Source of the DNA: Bog-473 sp963717455
GTDB lineage: Bacteria > Actinomycetota > Acidimicrobiia > Acidimicrobiales > RAAP-2
Direction: 5' to 3'
Assembly (NCBI GenBank): GCA_963717455.1
Contig: OY970336.1
Span: 4,526,001-4,590,000, forward strand
DNA: 64,000 nt
A program made the position numbers and the translations under genes. The notes under the pieces are model-generated. The model did not search any database. It saw only the letters and a program-made list of their open reading frames with translations, and was not told the DNA's origin. Positions 1-9,231 of the stretch are shown piece after piece (the first letter of the stretch is position 1; each line of letters starts with the position of its first letter).

Positions 1-3000
1 GGGATCCTCGATCGACCCGTCGTCGATCAGTGGGAGGAAGGACCCCGACGTGAGGGCAGAGACGGTCGAGCGGGAGGCGTGGGCCCGCAACATCGACTTG
101 GGTGTCACGACGATGAGGGGCCGCTTGGGGGTCATCAGCGCCTGGGAACGCAGCAGGTGGAAGTACTGGGCCGACGTGGAGGGGATGGTGACCCGCATGT
201 TGCCGCGTGCGCCCAGCGAGAGGAAGCGCTCGAACCGGGACGAGGAGTGCTCGGGCCCCTGGCCCTCGTACCCGTGCGGGAGGAGCAGCACGAGCCCCGC
301 GTACTGGGCCCACTTGTTCTCGGCGGCCACGAGGAAGTTGTCGATGATGATCTGCGCCCCGTTGACGAAGTCGCCGAATTGGGCCTCCCAGGCGACGAGC
401 GCCTCGGGCGCCTCGACGGAGTAGCCGTACTCGAAGCCGACGGCGGCGTACTCCGAGAGCAAGGAGTCCCGCACGGTGAAGTTTCCCATCTCCCCGGGCG
501 GCTCGAGCTCGCCGGCGCCGATGCGCCGCAGGCCGTCGCGGATGTGGGCCAGCGGGACGTACTCCTCGCCGTTGGCGTAGTCCACCAGCACTGCGTGGCG
601 GTGGCTGAAGGTCCCGCGGCGCGTGTCCTGACCCGTGAGGCGCACATTGACGCCCTCGTACATGAGCGAGCCGATGGCAAGCGCCTCGGCGAGCGCCCAG
701 TCGACGTGCCCGCTGGCGACCAGCTCGTCGCGCTGGGCGAACTGGCGCTCGAGCTTGGGGTGGACCGTGAACCCTTCGGGGACGGAGCGCACGACCGCGG
801 AGAGCGCCCGCAGCACGTCGGGTGCGACGCCGGTCTCGATCGTGGGAATCGCCACCGGCCCGGTGTCGGGCGCGGGCAGCTCGGTCGGGGCGAGCGACGG
901 CTCCTGGCGCACCTCGTCGAGCACGGCCTGCAGCTTGGCGTTGAAGTCGTCGAGCGCTCGCTCGGCCTCCTCGAGGGTGATGTCACCCCGTCGGACGAGC
1001 GTCTCGGTGTAGAGCTTGCGCACCGAACGCTTGGCCTCGATGCGCTGGTACATCAGCGGCTGGGTGTAGCTGGGATCGTCCCCCTCGTTGTGGCCGTGCT
1101 TGCGGTAGCAGACGAGGTCGATGACCACGTCCTTGTGGAAGGTCTGGCGGAACGCGAACGCCAGCCGGGCTGCCCGCACGCAGGCCTCCGGGTCGTCGCC
1201 GTTGACATGGAAGATCGGTGCCTGCACCATCTTCGCCACGTCGGTCGGGTACACCGACGTGCGGGCGGACGTCGGGGCGGTCGTGAAACCGAGCTGGTTG
1301 TTGATGACGACGTGCACCGTGCCACCGGTGCGGTAGCCCGAGAGGCCCGAGAGGTTGAGGGTCTCGGCCACGACACCCTGGCCGGCGAAGGCGGCGTCGC
1401 CGTGGACCAGGACGGACATGCACGGGAACCCGAACGTGCCGTCGGAGGCAGCCGCCGGTGTGCCGTCCGTCGGCGGTGAGACGCGGTCCTGCTTGGCCCT
1501 CGTCATGCCCTCGACGACGGGGTCGACCGCCTCGAGGTGGGAGGGGTTCGACGCCAGCGTGATCGGGAGCTCCTCGCCGGCGCTGCCACCGAAGACGCCC
1601 CGGGCCCCCTTGTGGTACTTGACGTCGCCCGAGCCCTGGACCGACTCGGGGTCGAGGTTGCCCTCGAACTCCTCGAAGATCTCCTTGTACGACTTGCCGA
1701 CGATGTTGGCCAGGACGTTCAGCCGGCCCCGGTGCGCCATCCCCATCACGACCTCGGCCACCCCGGAGCCCGCGGCGGCGTCGAGCAGGGCGTCGAGCAG
1801 CACGATGGTCGACTCGGCACCCTCCAGGCCGAAGCGCTTCTGGCCCACGTAGCGCGTGTGGAGGAAGCGCTCGAAGACCTCGGCCGCGTTGAGGCGGTCG
1901 AGGATGTGGCGCTGCTCCTCGAGGTTGAGGGTGGTGGGCTGGCCCTCGACGTGCTGCTGGATCCAGCGCTTCTGCTCGGGGTCCTGGATGTGCATGTACT
2001 CGATGCCCAGAGTCCGGCAGTAGGCGTCGCGCAGCACGTGGAGGATGTCCTCGAGGGTGGCCGTCTCGCGGCCGGCCAGGCCGTCGGCCACGAACTGACG
2101 CGGCAGGTCCCAGATGGTGAGGCCGTAGGTGAGGGGGTCGAGCTCGGGGTGGATGTGCGGCGGCTCGGCGTCGAGCGGGTCGAGATGGGCGATGAGGTGA
2201 CCCCGTACCCGGTACATGTTGATGAGCGTCTGCACCCGCACCTGCTTGATCAGCTGCTGGTGCTCGGCATCTCCCGTGCCGATGCCGGCGTTGTTGTCGC
2301 GCTCCCACCGAACCGGCTCATAGGGCACGCCCATCGACTCGAAGAGCGCGTCGTAGAAGCCATCGACCCCGGTCAGGAGCGCGGCGACCCGGGACAGGAA
2401 GAGCCCCGACTCCGCGCCCTGGATGATGCGGTGGTCGTAGGTGGAGGTGAGCGTCACGACCTTGCCCAGTCCGAGCTGCGCCAGCACGCGGGGGTCGGCC
2501 GCCTCGTAGCCGGCCGGGTAGCCGAGCGCGCCCACGCCGATGATGGCCCCCTGTCCGGGCATGAGTCGCGGCACCGACTGCACGGTGCCGAGCGTCCCCG
2601 GGTTGGTGAGCGACACCGTCGTCCCCGCGAAGTCGTCGGGGCCGATCTTGTTCGTGTGGATCTTGCGGATCAGGTCCTCGTAGGCCAGCACGAAGGCGCG
2701 GAAGTCCAACGTGTCGGCGTCCTTGATGCACGGCACCAGCAACGTGCGGCTGCCGTCGCTCTTCTCCTGGTCCACGGCCAGTCCGAGGCCGACGTGCTTG
2801 TGATGGACGACGCCCGGCTTCCCCGTCCCGTCCGCGTCCTCGACGAAGGCGGAGTTCAGCGCAGGCACGTCGCACAGGGCCCGCACGACGGCGTAGCCGA
2901 TGATGTGCGTGAAGCTGACCTTGGCCCCCGTCGTGCGCGCCAGCTGGTTGTTGAGGACGAGGCGGTTGACCTCGAGCAGACGGGCCGGCACCGTGCGCAC

Positions 3001-3318
3001 GCTGGTCGCCGTGGGCACGGACAGGCTGGCCTCCATGTTGGCCACGATCCGCGAGGCGGCGCCGCGCAGGATGGTGGCCTGCTCGTCGCCCGCCTCGCCG
3101 ACCTGGGTCGGAGCCGGGGCGGCGGCCGCCGGAGCGGCGGCCTGGGCCTGAGCCTGGGCCGGGGTGGGGGCGGGCACGGGAGCGGGCCGGTAGTCGGCGA
3201 AGAACTCCCGCCAGCTGTCGCTGACCGAGCCGGGATCGGCCAGGAAGCGGTCGTACATGTCGTCGACCAGCCATGCGTTGGGGCCGAAAGAGCCTCCCGC
3301 GCCACCGAACTGGGTCAT
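1..3318 (-). CDS. kgd: multifunctional 2-oxoglutarate dehydrogenase/decarboxylase E2-E1 (Kgd), 3' end outside window
   Basis: Reading the minus strand from the ATG at 3318 gives 1106 uninterrupted codons that run off the left edge, so the C-terminus (perhaps 100-150 residues) is missing. Visible in order: an E1o N-terminal helix (FLADPGSVSDSWREFF), a Pro/Ala-rich linker near residues 45-65, an E2-type acyltransferase domain with the active-site DHRIIQG at about residue 295, then the thiamine-diphosphate E1 domain with HRGRLNV (about 527), GDAAFAGQGV (about 638) and GHNEGDDPS (about 740). There is no lipoyl domain. This E2-E1 fusion is characteristic of actinobacteria, where it serves the TCA cycle as the E1/E2 part of the 2-oxoglutarate dehydrogenase complex or as a decarboxylase. 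Only a weak AGGG lies upstream of the start. Confidence 0.96.
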   Translation of the reverse strand, partial: MTQFGGAGGSFGPNAWLVDDMYDRFLADPGSVSDSWREFFADYRPAPVPAPTPAQAQAQAAAPAAAAPAPTQVGEAGDEQATILRGAASRIVANMEASLSVPTATSVRTVPARLLEVNRLVLNNQLARTTGAKVSFTHIIGYAVVRALCDVPALNSAFVEDADGTGKPGVVHHKHVGLGLAVDQEKSDGSRTLLVPCIKDADTLDFRAFVLAYEDLIRKIHTNKIGPDDFAGTTVSLTNPGTLGTVQSVPRLMPGQGAIIGVGALGYPAGYEAADPRVLAQLGLGKVVTLTSTYDHRIIQGAESGLFLSRVAALLTGVDGFYDALFESMGVPYEPVRWERDNNAGIGTGDAEHQQLIKQVRVQTLINMYRVRGHLIAHLDPLDAEPPHIHPELDPLTYGLTIWDLPRQFVADGLAGRETATLEDILHVLRDAYCRTLGIEYMHIQDPEQKRWIQQHVEGQPTTLNLEEQRHILDRLNAAEVFERFLHTRYVGQKRFGLEGAESTIVLLDALLDAAAGSGVAEVVMGMAHRGRLNVLANIVGKSYKEIFEEFEGNLDPESVQGSGDVKYHKGARGVFGGSAGEELPITLASNPSHLEAVDPVVEGMTRAKQDRVSPPTDGTPAAASDGTFGFPCMSVLVHGDAAFAGQGVVAETLNLSGLSGYRTGGTVHVVINNQLGFTTAPTSARTSVYPTDVAKMVQAPIFHVNGDDPEACVRAARLAFAFRQTFHKDVVIDLVCYRKHGHNEGDDPSYTQPLMYQRIEAKRSVRKLYTETLVRRGDITLEEAERALDDFNAKLQAVLDEVRQEPSLAPTELPAPDTGPVAIPTIETGVAPDVLRALSAVVRSVPEGFTVHPKLERQFAQRDELVASGHVDWALAEALAIGSLMYEGVNVRLTGQDTRRGTFSHRHAVLVDYANGEEYVPLAHIRDGLRRIGAGELEPPGEMGNFTVRDSLLSEYAAVGFEYGYSVEAPEALVAWEAQFGDFVNGAQIIIDNFLVAAENKWAQYAGLVLLLPHGYEGQGPEHSSSRFERFLSLGARGNMRVTIPSTSAQYFHLLRSQALMTPKRPLIVVTPKSMLRAHASRSTVSALTSGSFLPLIDDGSIEDP

Positions 3319-3379
3319 GGTTCAACCCTACCGGCGTCGATCGGCTCCGGGAGGCGGATTGGTAGCGTCTGCCCTGCCC

Positions 3380-4171
3380 ATGACCTATCCGGCCGCACTC
3401 CACGTCCTGGCGCGGCCGGCGCCGGTGCCGGGCGCCGCCACCGTGGTGTTCGTCCACGGGTCGCTCGACCGGGGCGAGAGCTTCCGGCGGGTCATGCGCC
3501 GGCTGCCCGAGCTGACCACGCTGTCCTACGACCGCCGGGGCTACCAGGGCTCGCGGGCCGGCGGGGTGGTGGACCTGGGCGGCCACATCGAGGATCTCCT
3601 TCTAATTGGGGACGAGGCCAGGGCCGTGGGGGGCCGGCCCGTGGTCGCCATCGGGCACAGCCTCGGGGGCGACGTCGTCGTGGGCGCGGCGCTGGCCGAG
3701 CCGGGGGCGTTCGACGCCATCGGGGCCTTCGAGCCGCCCATGCCCTGGCTGGGCTTCCGCCGCGACCGCCCCGGCGAGTATCGGGCTTGGCCGGCGATGG
3801 CCGACGACCCCGGGGAGGAGGTCGAGCGCTTCTTCTCCCGGATGGTGGGCGCCGCGGCCTGGGCCCGGCTCACCGAGCTGGGCCGGGCGGAGCGCCGCGC
3901 CGACGGACCGGCCCTGGTGGCGGACCTGCGCAGTCTGCGGGGCGAGGGCCCGCCCTTCGACGTCACCACGCTCGGCGTCCCCTCCGTGTTCGGCATGGGT
4001 GGGCCGACGACCCAGCCGCATCACCGTGCGAGCGTCCAATGGCTGGGCGGGCACGTCCCCGGTGCGGTGGTCTACGAGATAGAAGGCGCCCAGCACGGCG
4101 CCCACCTGTCGCACCCCGACCACTTCGCCACGATGACCCGCCTCGTGATCGAGCGGGCGGCGCCGGGCTGA
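3380..4171 (+). CDS. alpha/beta hydrolase
   Basis: A 263-residue alpha/beta-hydrolase fold protein. The oxyanion-hole strand VVFVHGSLDRG lies near the N-terminus, the nucleophile elbow is GHSLGG (GxSxG), and a candidate catalytic histidine sits in the C-terminal EGAQHGAHLSHPDHF stretch. The ATG at 3380 is chosen because upstream in-frame starts would run into the divergent kgd gene. There is no signal peptide, so it is probably cytosolic. The substrate cannot be deduced. It is transcribed divergently from kgd and convergently with the transporter gene that follows. Confidence 0.85.
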   Translation: MTYPAALHVLARPAPVPGAATVVFVHGSLDRGESFRRVMRRLPELTTLSYDRRGYQGSRAGGVVDLGGHIEDLLLIGDEARAVGGRPVVAIGHSLGGDVVVGAALAEPGAFDAIGAFEPPMPWLGFRRDRPGEYRAWPAMADDPGEEVERFFSRMVGAAAWARLTELGRAERRADGPALVADLRSLRGEGPPFDVTTLGVPSVFGMGGPTTQPHHRASVQWLGGHVPGAVVYEIEGAQHGAHLSHPDHFATMTRLVIERAAPG

Positions 4172-4183
4172 GGGCGGAGGGAC

Positions 4184-5128
4184 TCAGGCGGACGAGAAGG
4201 GCAGCCCGCCGTCCTGGACCGCGGCGGACGGGTGCTTGAGGCGGCGCGACAGCATCTCGTCGTACTCGACGCCCTTGCCCTCGCTCTTCATGCCGGTGAT
4301 CAGAGGCGAGTTCGAGAGGAACACCGCGCCCATGAACATGACCAGCAGCGAGAAGGCCTCGAGCGGCCCGTAGGGTCCCGACGTCCGCAAGCTGTCGCCG
4401 TACAGGGCGATGCCCAGGCAGATGCTGACGAGCGGGTCGACCAGGACCAGGGTCGACTGGGAGGCGGCGAGGGGGCCGGCGTGGAACGCGTTCTGCGTGA
4501 GGAAGAGCCCAAGCAGGCCGAAGGCGATGACGCCGTAGGTCTGCCAGTGCTCGAACATGGTCACCCAGTCGTTCGCCGCGTAGTTGCTCACCACTTTGAT
4601 GAGGGCGGCGGTGAAGGCGAAGGCGATGGCCGCCGCGCTCCCGAACATCGCGGCCTTCCACCAGCGGGGACCCCAGCGTGTCGCGAGCACGGTGACGACG
4701 ATGAAGAAGGTGCTGGCGCCGCCGACGACGATCCACCCGAGATTGGTGGGCACCTCTTCCCCTCCGCCCGGCGCGGCGAAGTAGAGGAACCCCGCCAGCC
4801 CGAAGGCGATGGCAGAGGCCCCGATCCATTCCCGCACGGAGATGGAGAAGTGGAAGTAGGTGCCGAGGATGCCGACGAGGAACAGCAGCTCCATGGTCAA
4901 GATGGGTTGCACCACGGAGAGCCGCCCGATGTGCAGCGCGAACGACTGCAACAAGAAGGAACAGATCATGAAGCCGAAGCCCATGAGCCAGACGCCGCGC
5001 CGGATGGCATGGGCCATCAGGCTGAGCCGCATGGTCGACTCCTCGGGGGCGTCCTCCACCCCCATGCGCTGAAAGACGCTGGTCAGCGCATTCGAGAGAG
5101 CAGCTGCGACCGCAAGGACATAGACCAT
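4184..5128 (-). CDS. DMT-superfamily transporter (EamA/NIPA-like)
   Basis: A 314-residue polytopic membrane protein with about nine or ten hydrophobic segments arranged as two similar halves, as in the drug/metabolite transporter superfamily. The opening AAALSNALTSVFQRMG and the central QPILTMELLFLVG segment resemble actinobacterial DMT proteins related to the NIPA (DUF803) magnesium-transporter-like group. The C-terminus is a hydrophilic tail of about 35 residues. Location: cytoplasmic membrane. The substrate is unknown; Mg2+ or small metabolites are possible. It stands alone, with no partner gene on its strand. Confidence 0.8.
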   Translation of the reverse strand: MVYVLAVAAALSNALTSVFQRMGVEDAPEESTMRLSLMAHAIRRGVWLMGFGFMICSFLLQSFALHIGRLSVVQPILTMELLFLVGILGTYFHFSISVREWIGASAIAFGLAGFLYFAAPGGGEEVPTNLGWIVVGGASTFFIVVTVLATRWGPRWWKAAMFGSAAAIAFAFTAALIKVVSNYAANDWVTMFEHWQTYGVIAFGLLGLFLTQNAFHAGPLAASQSTLVLVDPLVSICLGIALYGDSLRTSGPYGPLEAFSLLVMFMGAVFLSNSPLITGMKSEGKGVEYDEMLSRRLKHPSAAVQDGGLPFSSA

Positions 5129-5426
5129 CGCCTCATCGTCAATTTAGTTGTCCGTTGTCACGCAGCATGCAGTTTGCTCACAGCTGGAGCCCAGGTTCCA
5201 TCCCCAGCGTGTCGGCGCCTCCGGACGCAGGATTCGTGTGTGAGGGGACGCTCCACACCGGATCGGGTCTCTCCCCAGCGCGTTCCTGCAGCATTTCCCG
5301 CAGACATGACCGAAAAGAATGTGGCAATTCGGTTACGTTTACCAACAACCTTCCGACACATGGAGTGTGGGGGAAGTGCGGGGTACGCGGCCGTCACCGG
5401 GGCGAGCCGGCAAACAAGGGAGAACT
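5129..5426. other. intergenic region between divergent transporter genes
   Basis: 298 bases without a credible gene, less GC-rich than its surroundings. It must hold the promoters of the transporter (minus) and of the peptide-binding protein (plus). I see a short GTGTG/CACAC inverted repeat near 5237-5257 and an AT-richer patch around 5325-5350. No riboswitch or clear -35/-10 pair could be assigned. Confidence 0.4.
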
Positions 5427-7175
5427 ATGGGACTCAAGGGGCTATTGAAGCGGTCCGCCTTCGCCGCTCTGGCGGCGGGGGCGATGAGCGTGTCGGTGAT
5501 CGCGGTGACACCGGCTGCGAGCGGGGCATCGACGAAGGCCTCGTCGTCCTCGGGCGGGACGGCCACCATGGCCCTCGACGAGAACCTGGCCGGGTTCAAC
5601 ATCAACACGTCGGCCGCGTCCGAGTACGTGCTCCAAGAGATCATGAACATGGTGTGGCCCCAGGCGTTCATCATCAACAACAAGCTCCAGCCGGTGCTGA
5701 ACAACCAGCTGCTCAAGAGTGCCACCGAGACCAGCAGCAACCCCCAGACCGTCGTCTACACCCTGAATCCCAAGGCGGTGTGGTCCGACGGCACGCCGAT
5801 CACGGCGGATGACTTCATCTACAACTACCAGGCCCAGAGCGGCAATCCCGCCTACACCGACGTCGGGGGTCAGCCCTACGACTCGGCCTCGACCGCCGGC
5901 TACAACCAGATCCAGTCCGTCGTGGGCTCGAACCCGTCGGGCGGCGCCGCCTGCGCGCCGGGGAGCACCGCCGACCGCAACGTGGGACTGTGCCCGAACG
6001 GACGCACCGTCACCGTCACCTTCAAGCCGTCCTTCACCGACTGGCGCAGCCTCTTCACCGACATCGTCCCGGCCCACATCGCCCGGACGGTCGGCTGGAA
6101 CACCGGCTTCGTGGGACCGACCCAGACCATCTCGGGCAGCTGGTACACCATCACCAGCTACAACGAGAACCAGTCGCTGGTCCTCACCCGCAACCCGACC
6201 TACTGGGGCACACCGGGCAAGCTCGACAAGATCGTCTTCCAGTTCTTCTCGGACGACACGCAGGAGGTGCCGGCCCTCTCGAACAAAGAGGTCAGCATCA
6301 TCAACCCGGCGACGGTCAACCTCTCCATCGTCCAGACGGCCAACCAGGTGGCCGGCACCACCAAGGTCACCATCCCCGGGCTGGAGTTCGAGCACTTCGA
6401 CTTCAACGAGGCCGACCCATACCTGGCCCGGCTCGGCATACGCGAGGCCATCGCCCACGGCGTGAACCGTTCCGCGCTTATCGCCCGTACGGTGGGTGAG
6501 ATCTCGAGCGGGATCAAGCCGCTCGGCAGCCGCATGTACGTGAGCACCCAGCCCCAGTACAAGGCCACCGCCTACGCCTACAGCCCCAGCGAGTCGGCCA
6601 ACCTCCTCAAGGAGCAGGGCTTCACCAAGGGCTCCGACGGCTACTGGCACCCGAACTACGGGCCGCAGAAGGGCCAGGACCTGACCTTCACCATTCAGTC
6701 GACCTCGGGCAACAGCGTCCGGGCGGAGACCGAAGAGCTGTTCCAGGCCCAGATGAAGGCGATCGGGATCAAGATCAACATCCAGAACTACGACGCGCAG
6801 ACGTTCTTCGGGACCAACCTGGTGCAGGGCACGTACCAGATCGGCGAGTTCGCCTGGGTGCCGACGCCCTTCGTGTCCAGCAACCAGTCCATCTACTGCT
6901 CCTACACGAACACGGCCAAGTGCGGGCAGAACTGGATCCACTTTTCCAACTCGCAGGTGGACAACCTGATGGCGACCGGCTCGGCGGCTTCCAGCGCCTC
7001 GCAGGAGACCACGGACTACAACAAGGCTGACTCCATCCTGTGGCAGCAGATGGCCACGCTGCCCCTCTACCAGAAGCCGCAGTTCTGGGCCTGGTCCAAC
7101 ACGCTGAAGGGTGTGCTGCCGAACACATCGAGTGTCGGCGTCACCTGGAACGCCGAGAACTGGTCGATCGGCTAG
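5427..7175 (+). CDS. ABC transporter substrate-binding protein, family 5 (peptide/nickel type)
   Basis: A 582-residue extracellular solute-binding protein of the DppA/OppA family. The start is the ATG at 5427, supported by an AAGGGAG ribosome-binding site a few bases upstream. The N-terminus is a classic Sec signal (KR, then an Ala-rich core, with a likely cut near AASGA); no lipobox cysteine is visible, so the protein may be secreted or held by other means. Family-typical stretches include VWSDGTPITADDFIYNY and the TRNPTYW motif. It is the first gene of the importer locus, followed by a strong hairpin and then the permeases. Likely substrates are oligopeptides. Confidence 0.9.
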   Translation: MGLKGLLKRSAFAALAAGAMSVSVIAVTPAASGASTKASSSSGGTATMALDENLAGFNINTSAASEYVLQEIMNMVWPQAFIINNKLQPVLNNQLLKSATETSSNPQTVVYTLNPKAVWSDGTPITADDFIYNYQAQSGNPAYTDVGGQPYDSASTAGYNQIQSVVGSNPSGGAACAPGSTADRNVGLCPNGRTVTVTFKPSFTDWRSLFTDIVPAHIARTVGWNTGFVGPTQTISGSWYTITSYNENQSLVLTRNPTYWGTPGKLDKIVFQFFSDDTQEVPALSNKEVSIINPATVNLSIVQTANQVAGTTKVTIPGLEFEHFDFNEADPYLARLGIREAIAHGVNRSALIARTVGEISSGIKPLGSRMYVSTQPQYKATAYAYSPSESANLLKEQGFTKGSDGYWHPNYGPQKGQDLTFTIQSTSGNSVRAETEELFQAQMKAIGIKINIQNYDAQTFFGTNLVQGTYQIGEFAWVPTPFVSSNQSIYCSYTNTAKCGQNWIHFSNSQVDNLMATGSAASSASQETTDYNKADSILWQQMATLPLYQKPQFWAWSNTLKGVLPNTSSVGVTWNAENWSIG

Positions 7176-7194
7176 GCCGGACTCACAGGAACGC

Positions 7195-7232
7195 GAAGGA
7201 GGGACGGGCCGTGATCGGTCCGTCCCTCCTTC
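7195..7232 (+). terminator. intercistronic hairpin after the binding-protein gene
   Basis: A perfect 13-bp stem (arms 7195-7207 and 7220-7232, starting GAAGGAGGGACGG) with a 12-nt loop lies 19 bases after the stop codon of the binding-protein gene. It could end part of the transcripts or protect the 3' end of the upstream mRNA, giving more binding protein than permease, as is common in ABC importer operons. There is no long T-run. Confidence 0.75.
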
Positions 7233-7259
7233 AACTTCTGCGACTCGTACACTTCAGTC

Positions 7260-8237
7260 ATGCTCGCCTACGTCATTAGGCGCCTGCTGGTCAGCATCGT
7301 CGTCCTCTTCTTCGCGACCATCTTCGTCTTCCTCCTTGTGGCGAGCTCGGGGAACCCCCTGGCTCTGTTGAAGGCCAATCCCCACATCCCGCAGTCGACC
7401 ATCACCGCCCGGGAGAACCTCCTCCATCTCAATGATCCGCTGTGGCAGCGCTACTGGATCTGGTTCTCACACGCCATCCGGGGCGATCTCGGGACGACCA
7501 TCAGCGGCCAGAACGTCTGGTCCGAGGCCTCGTCCCACCTCCTCGTCACGCTCCGCATGGTGATCTTCGCGACCCTCATCGCCATCGTCCTGGCCATCAC
7601 CGCCGGCGTGGTGGCAGCGGTGCGCCAGAACCGTCTCGCCGACCACACCATCACCGTCACCAACTTCCTCCTGCTGGCGACGCCGGTCTTCGTGATCGGG
7701 CTGGCCCTCAAGGAGTTCGTGGCCATCCCCATCAACCAACACCTCGGCACGACGCTCTTCTACACCGACGGGGAGCAGAGCCCCACCGCCAGCGGCTCCT
7801 TCATCAGTCGGCTGCCCGACTACGCCGAACACACGATCTTGCCGGTGCTGTGCCTGATCCTCGTGAGCTATTCGGCGTGGGCGATCTACCAGCGCTCGTC
7901 CATGATCGAGACGCTCGATGCGGACCACGTCCGGCTGGCCAGGGCCAAGGGCTTGAGCCCCCGGCGGGTGCTGATCCGTCATGTGCTGCGCAACGCCCTC
8001 ATCCCGGTCACCACCGTGGTGGCCCTGGACTTCGCGGCGGTGCTCGGTGGGGCCATCATCACCGAGATCGTCTTCGGCTGGCAGGGCCTCGGGCAGTGGT
8101 ACCTCACCGGGGTCACCAATCTCGACACCAACGTCATGTTGGCCTACCTGCTCATCACCGCGACGTTCGTGATCCTGTTCAACCTCCTCGCCGACATCCT
8201 CTACGCCTTCCTCGACCCGCGGATCCGCTATGGCTGA
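7260..8237 (+). CDS. ABC transporter permease, DppB/OppB family
   Basis: A 325-residue inner-membrane permease with a first transmembrane helix right at the N-terminus (YVIRRLLVSIVVLFFATIF) and about six helices in all. The EAA-like loop that contacts the ATPase is visible as RLARAKGLSPRRVLIRHVLRN near residues 222-244. It pairs with the next permease to form the translocation pore. The reading frame overlaps the next gene by 8 bp. No clear Shine-Dalgarno precedes the ATG. Confidence 0.92.
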   Translation: MLAYVIRRLLVSIVVLFFATIFVFLLVASSGNPLALLKANPHIPQSTITARENLLHLNDPLWQRYWIWFSHAIRGDLGTTISGQNVWSEASSHLLVTLRMVIFATLIAIVLAITAGVVAAVRQNRLADHTITVTNFLLLATPVFVIGLALKEFVAIPINQHLGTTLFYTDGEQSPTASGSFISRLPDYAEHTILPVLCLILVSYSAWAIYQRSSMIETLDADHVRLARAKGLSPRRVLIRHVLRNALIPVTTVVALDFAAVLGGAIITEIVFGWQGLGQWYLTGVTNLDTNVMLAYLLITATFVILFNLLADILYAFLDPRIRYG

Positions 8238-9231
8238 GCCAATCGCCGAGGAGAACTTCATCGCCACGCCGTCGAGCATCGCCACGGAAGAGGCCGGCTC
8301 ACACATGCTGGCGAGCGCGGCCCCCGGCCTCGAGCTCGCCCAGCCGCTCGACGCGCACGGCATGGCGGGAGAGGCCAAGAGCCAGCTTCGCATCGTCATC
8401 GGGAGGTTCTTCGACCAGAAGCTCGCCATCCTCGGTCTGTGCATCTTCGTCGGTCTGGGCGTGGCGGCGGTGCTGGTCGGCCACTTCTGGCAGTACAGCT
8501 ACACCGACATCACCAACGACCTCAACTTCCCGCCGACGTCGGGCCACCCCTTCGGCACCAACGCCATCGGCAACGACATGCTCGCCCAGGTGATGCGCGG
8601 CGTGGAGAAGGACATTCAGATTGCGCTCACGGTGGCCGCCATGGCCACTCTCATCGGCGTGACCGTCGGCGCCATCGCCGGCTTCTACCGGGGCTGGGTC
8701 GACTCGCTGCTCATGCGCTTCGTCGACCTGGTGCTGGTGGTGCCGATCCTGGCGGTGCTGATCGTGCTGGCCAACAAGCTGGCCAAGGAGTCGAGCAACT
8801 GGCTCGGACTGGCGATCATCATCGGCGCGTTGTCGTGGACCTACGTGGCCAGGCTGGTCCGGGCCGACTTCCTCGTGCTGCGCGAGCGCGACTTCGTGGA
8901 GGCAGCCAAGGCACTGGGGGCGACGAACAGGCGCATCATCGTCAAGCACATGCTGCCCAATGCGATCGGGCCGATCATCGTCAATGCGACCTTGACCGTG
9001 GCCCTGAGCATCGTGCTCGAGTCGACCCTGTCGTACCTCGGGCTCGGGGTGCAGCCGCCCGACGTGTCCCTGGGCCTCCTGGTGGCGCAGGGTCAGGACT
9101 CGGCGACCACCGAATGGTGGCTCTTCGTCTTCCCGGTGGCCTTCCTCGTCATTTTGATCCTCTCCATCTTCCTCATCGGAGACGGCCTGCGCGAGGCGTT
9201 CGACCCCAAGAAGAGCCGGGTCAGGGCGTAA
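8230..9231 (+). CDS. ABC transporter permease, DppC/OppC family
   Basis: A 333-residue second permease of the peptide importer. About 55 hydrophilic residues at the N-terminus precede the first helix. The ATPase-contact loop reads EAAKALGATNRRIIVKHMLPN, the standard DppC-type motif, followed by a conserved ESTLSYLGLGVQPP segment. It starts inside the end of the upstream permease gene (8-bp overlap), and its stop codon abuts the GTG of the next gene, so the genes should be translationally coupled. Confidence 0.92.
   Translation: MAEPIAEENFIATPSSIATEEAGSHMLASAAPGLELAQPLDAHGMAGEAKSQLRIVIGRFFDQKLAILGLCIFVGLGVAAVLVGHFWQYSYTDITNDLNFPPTSGHPFGTNAIGNDMLAQVMRGVEKDIQIALTVAAMATLIGVTVGAIAGFYRGWVDSLLMRFVDLVLVVPILAVLIVLANKLAKESSNWLGLAIIIGALSWTYVARLVRADFLVLRERDFVEAAKALGATNRRIIVKHMLPNAIGPIIVNATLTVALSIVLESTLSYLGLGVQPPDVSLGLLVAQGQDSATTEWWLFVFPVAFLVILILSIFLIGDGLREAFDPKKSRVRA

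Noticed and set aside
79..1479. Long plus-strand open frame (466 codons) opposite kgd
   Set aside because: It is the antisense shadow of the Kgd frame, full of Val/Glu/Arg/Gly without motifs; high GC makes long chance frames.
983..2308. Long minus-strand frames within 135-3586
   Set aside because: They are out of frame with the real Kgd reading, which has no stop inside the window; composition is Arg/Pro/Gly-rich shadow.
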